Below are positions 61,717 through 64,000 of a stretch of DNA of 64,000 nucleotides, piece by piece (positions within the stretch are counted from its first letter, which is position 1; the number at the start of each line of letters is the position of its first letter). Where the stretch lies: the NCBI GenBank assembly GCA_036250195.1, contig JAVHZZ010000010.1, positions 108,304,278 to 108,368,277 of the forward strand, written 5' to 3'. Position numbers and translations under genes: made by a program. The notes beneath the pieces are model-generated. The model was not told the origin of the DNA. It searched no databases and was given only the letters and a program-made list of their open reading frames with translations. This DNA is from Mixophyes australis (Eukaryota > Chordata > Amphibia > Anura > Limnodynastidae).

Positions 61717-64000
61717 GTTCAGCAATTGTTAGATGGGAGCACAAAACATGATTCCGAATATGGACCCCAAAAACCAAATTTTTGGACCTTTCATGGGTGA
61801 AACATTGACATCATCACCTTGTCTAAAATTACTTAATTTCACTTTTATATAGAGCTCATTACAAATACATTTTATAGGACTAAATATACTGTATTTCTAT
61901 GGCCCAGAGTGGCCCCCTGAATTCACTTTTTGCTGGGAAGATATTATTAGCTAACTATCACCAAAAATGGGTTTAGTTGTAAAGTATTAAATGGTGACCT
62001 GACTGATTACAATCTGGGAATTATGCTCTGTCTTTTGGAATTAAAAATATATATATATCAAGGTGTTTTTACAGTGCGCCCAGGCTTAAAACAGAAGAAC
62101 AAACTCCCTCTAAATTCAAAATTGTCCCTGCATTCCTCCTTCTTTGAACATATAATACATCATATTTGTCATCCTGTATTTTGCCATCCTACAAGTTCTG
62201 GGCAATTACATTAAAGCTTAGTAAAGGTGAAATATAGTATTTCAATATTTTATAAAGTGAATTACAACCAGCGCTATCTAGCCCCCATGCACGGTGGTTA
62301 CCTGGGAATTCTACTTATAACTAACAGCTCTATCCAGCAGCCCTATGCAATGCTATAATAATACCTCCCTTTCCCTTGGCTGGTCCTTAAATTTCTACAG
62401 GAACTTGCTGTTATATTATTGTCTGAGACCACTGATTTCTATGTTTCTATGTTCAAGCTTTCCAGCTATTTGCAAGGTCTTTGATCCAGGAAACTAGATG
62501 AGATGTCCTTTATGAAGCAGTGTGGAATATCCCCTCACTAGGTGATTTAGCAGTTAGCATGGAGTCTTGAATTTCAAATCAGTAATCAATGAAAATACTT
62601 AACAAATGTTAGTTCAGAATGGAACTGTATGGTTGGCTGCAGATGGGAACTACACACCTTTTCACCTATGATTAAATATTATTGTCCCTGTCTAATACTA
62701 ATACTAAGGCGGCACTAGGCCTTTTCTCTTCAGACGGCAATGGGGGTATCCAAGTATTGGCCCTGTAGGCAGCATTTCAATGTTCTTTGGGGATGAGATA
62801 ACTGTAGACTGGTTCAGGACTCAACATGACATCAGATGAGTAAAAATATAAATAAAGTGAAAAGAGAACAACACCTATCCTTAAAAACAGTATATTTTTT
62901 TACCCCTTTAGTAGTCATTCTATGCATAATAAAGTAATGCCATTGTCCTTAGTTATCATCAGAGGTAATATCTTGATTTAAGTCCAAATACAATATCAGG
63001 ACACATTTGTGAGATTCTCAAGAATGGTTTTTCTCATTATTTTAAACTACCCCAGGATAAATGTCATTTTCCCTCATCTTTTTAAATGTATTGATTTAGT
63101 GCCTCAAAGGAGGATGAATAAGAGTGAGGTGGGGACAGTTTATGTGATTTGTGTGGATAGTTGTGTAATGTGCATGGATGATACACGTGTAGCCTCTTGA
63201 TGTCCTTCTTGTTCTCCCTAGCCAACCCATGCATCATGGTGGCTGGGAAAAGCTCCTACACCATTCAGCATGGTTACAATTAGTAAAGAGAGATGTCCTC
63301 TTAATATTTGGCTCACCACTACTACCTCTCACCATTTACTACTCGTCTCACCATTATGTTATTGTAGCCAATATATATTGGGTAGCATAGGGACTGGTGT
63401 GTAATCATATGGGTTTTATATTCTTCACCATACGTAGACACACACCAGCCTTTTTCTGTGCTGGAGATTTTGGCTTTTAAAGGAGAGGGTGCTAAGATGT
63501 TTTAGTGTCACCCCTACTAAAGATAAGCAAACCTACACGGACAAATCCAAGTTACCTTATCCTAAGTTATCCAAGTTGCTCCTTGCAAACATGATCCCTT
63601 CCAGGAGCAGAACACTATGCCCCCAGGCCACAGGCCCCAACACAAAAAAAAAATTGGGTACTGGCCATGCAATGCCATTCTCACCTCCTGGGCCCCTCAC
63701 TCTGCTCTCAGTAGACCAATGTACATTCACTAATCAAAAGTGTCCTCCAACTCTGCTTTCCCCTACTGTTACGCCCCTGGTACCTTCTCTATTAAAGGCA
63801 ACCAACCTCAGAACTGAATGTTGTAGTTACTTTTCTTAGATAACCTGCCTATGGTTGCTAGGGTAATCATTACTCTTCCAGTGGTGGCAACTATACTACT
63901 GTCATAGTGTTCTGCAAAACATTATGTCCACCTAAATCAAAGCAGTCAGAGCAAGGGCTGGAGAACTGGTTACTTTAGATTAACAGAGCTCCAAATATTT
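61717..64000. other. Region upstream of gene C
   Basis: No gene recognised. 62430-62452 has a tttctatgtttctatg tail of the LINE kind. The 116-codon frame at 63489-63839 shows no known motif. Confidence 0.5.

Noticed and set aside
63489..63839. 116-codon frame near the right edge
   Set aside because: Low-complexity Pro/Leu/Thr composition, no motif, no signal of splicing or conservation visible here.

Overview
The window reads as vertebrate nuclear DNA, most likely from an anuran amphibian. It is AT-rich, has multi-exon genes with GT-AG introns, and is dense in degraded transposons. The only protein-coding genes I can support are three vomeronasal type-2 receptors (V2R; family C GPCRs with a Venus-flytrap ligand domain, a nine-cysteine linker and seven transmembrane helices). 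The organism call is inference, from the V2R clustering and from repeat families that look like those of frog genomes. No species can be named.

Layout. Gene A (+ strand, exons 3-6, 2045-9682) lacks exons 1 and 2. By comparison with gene B they should lie just left of the window, because base 1 pairs with a point about 1.06 kb downstream of gene B's exon 2. Gene B (+ strand, 14024-34048) is complete: six exons, an open frame of 873 codons, an upstream TATA box and a polyadenylation signal 8 bases after the stop. Gene C (- strand, 42217-61067) is also complete, with six exons and 871 codons, and it converges on B across an 8.2 kb spacer. Exon phases (2, 0, 0, 0, 1) and the sizes of exons 3 to 6 (822, 228, 124 and 908 bases) are identical wherever they can be compared.

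A and B form a recent direct duplication: about 10 kb from window base 1 pairs with about 9 kb from base 25104. C is an older inverted relative, and its 5' flank and start of intron 1 align with those of B. The final exon (seven-helix domain) is almost identical among all three genes even at silent positions, while the ligand-binding exons and introns differ much more. That pattern suggests gene conversion or a strongly homogenised 3' exon.

Non-coding sequence is mainly transposon debris: three Penelope-like fragments, an L1-like fragment, LINE reverse-transcriptase and 3'-end pieces, hAT elements (two with perfect 8-bp target duplications), tRNA-derived SINEs, several inverted-repeat MITE families, a 42-bp minisatellite of about 24 units, microsatellites, and a perfect 60-bp palindrome between B and C. 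Receptors of this class are expressed in vomeronasal sensory neurons and usually detect peptides or amino-acid-like water-borne cues. They work as separate receptors, not as a pathway. I found no CRISPR array, functional tRNA or rRNA gene, or novel multi-gene system.
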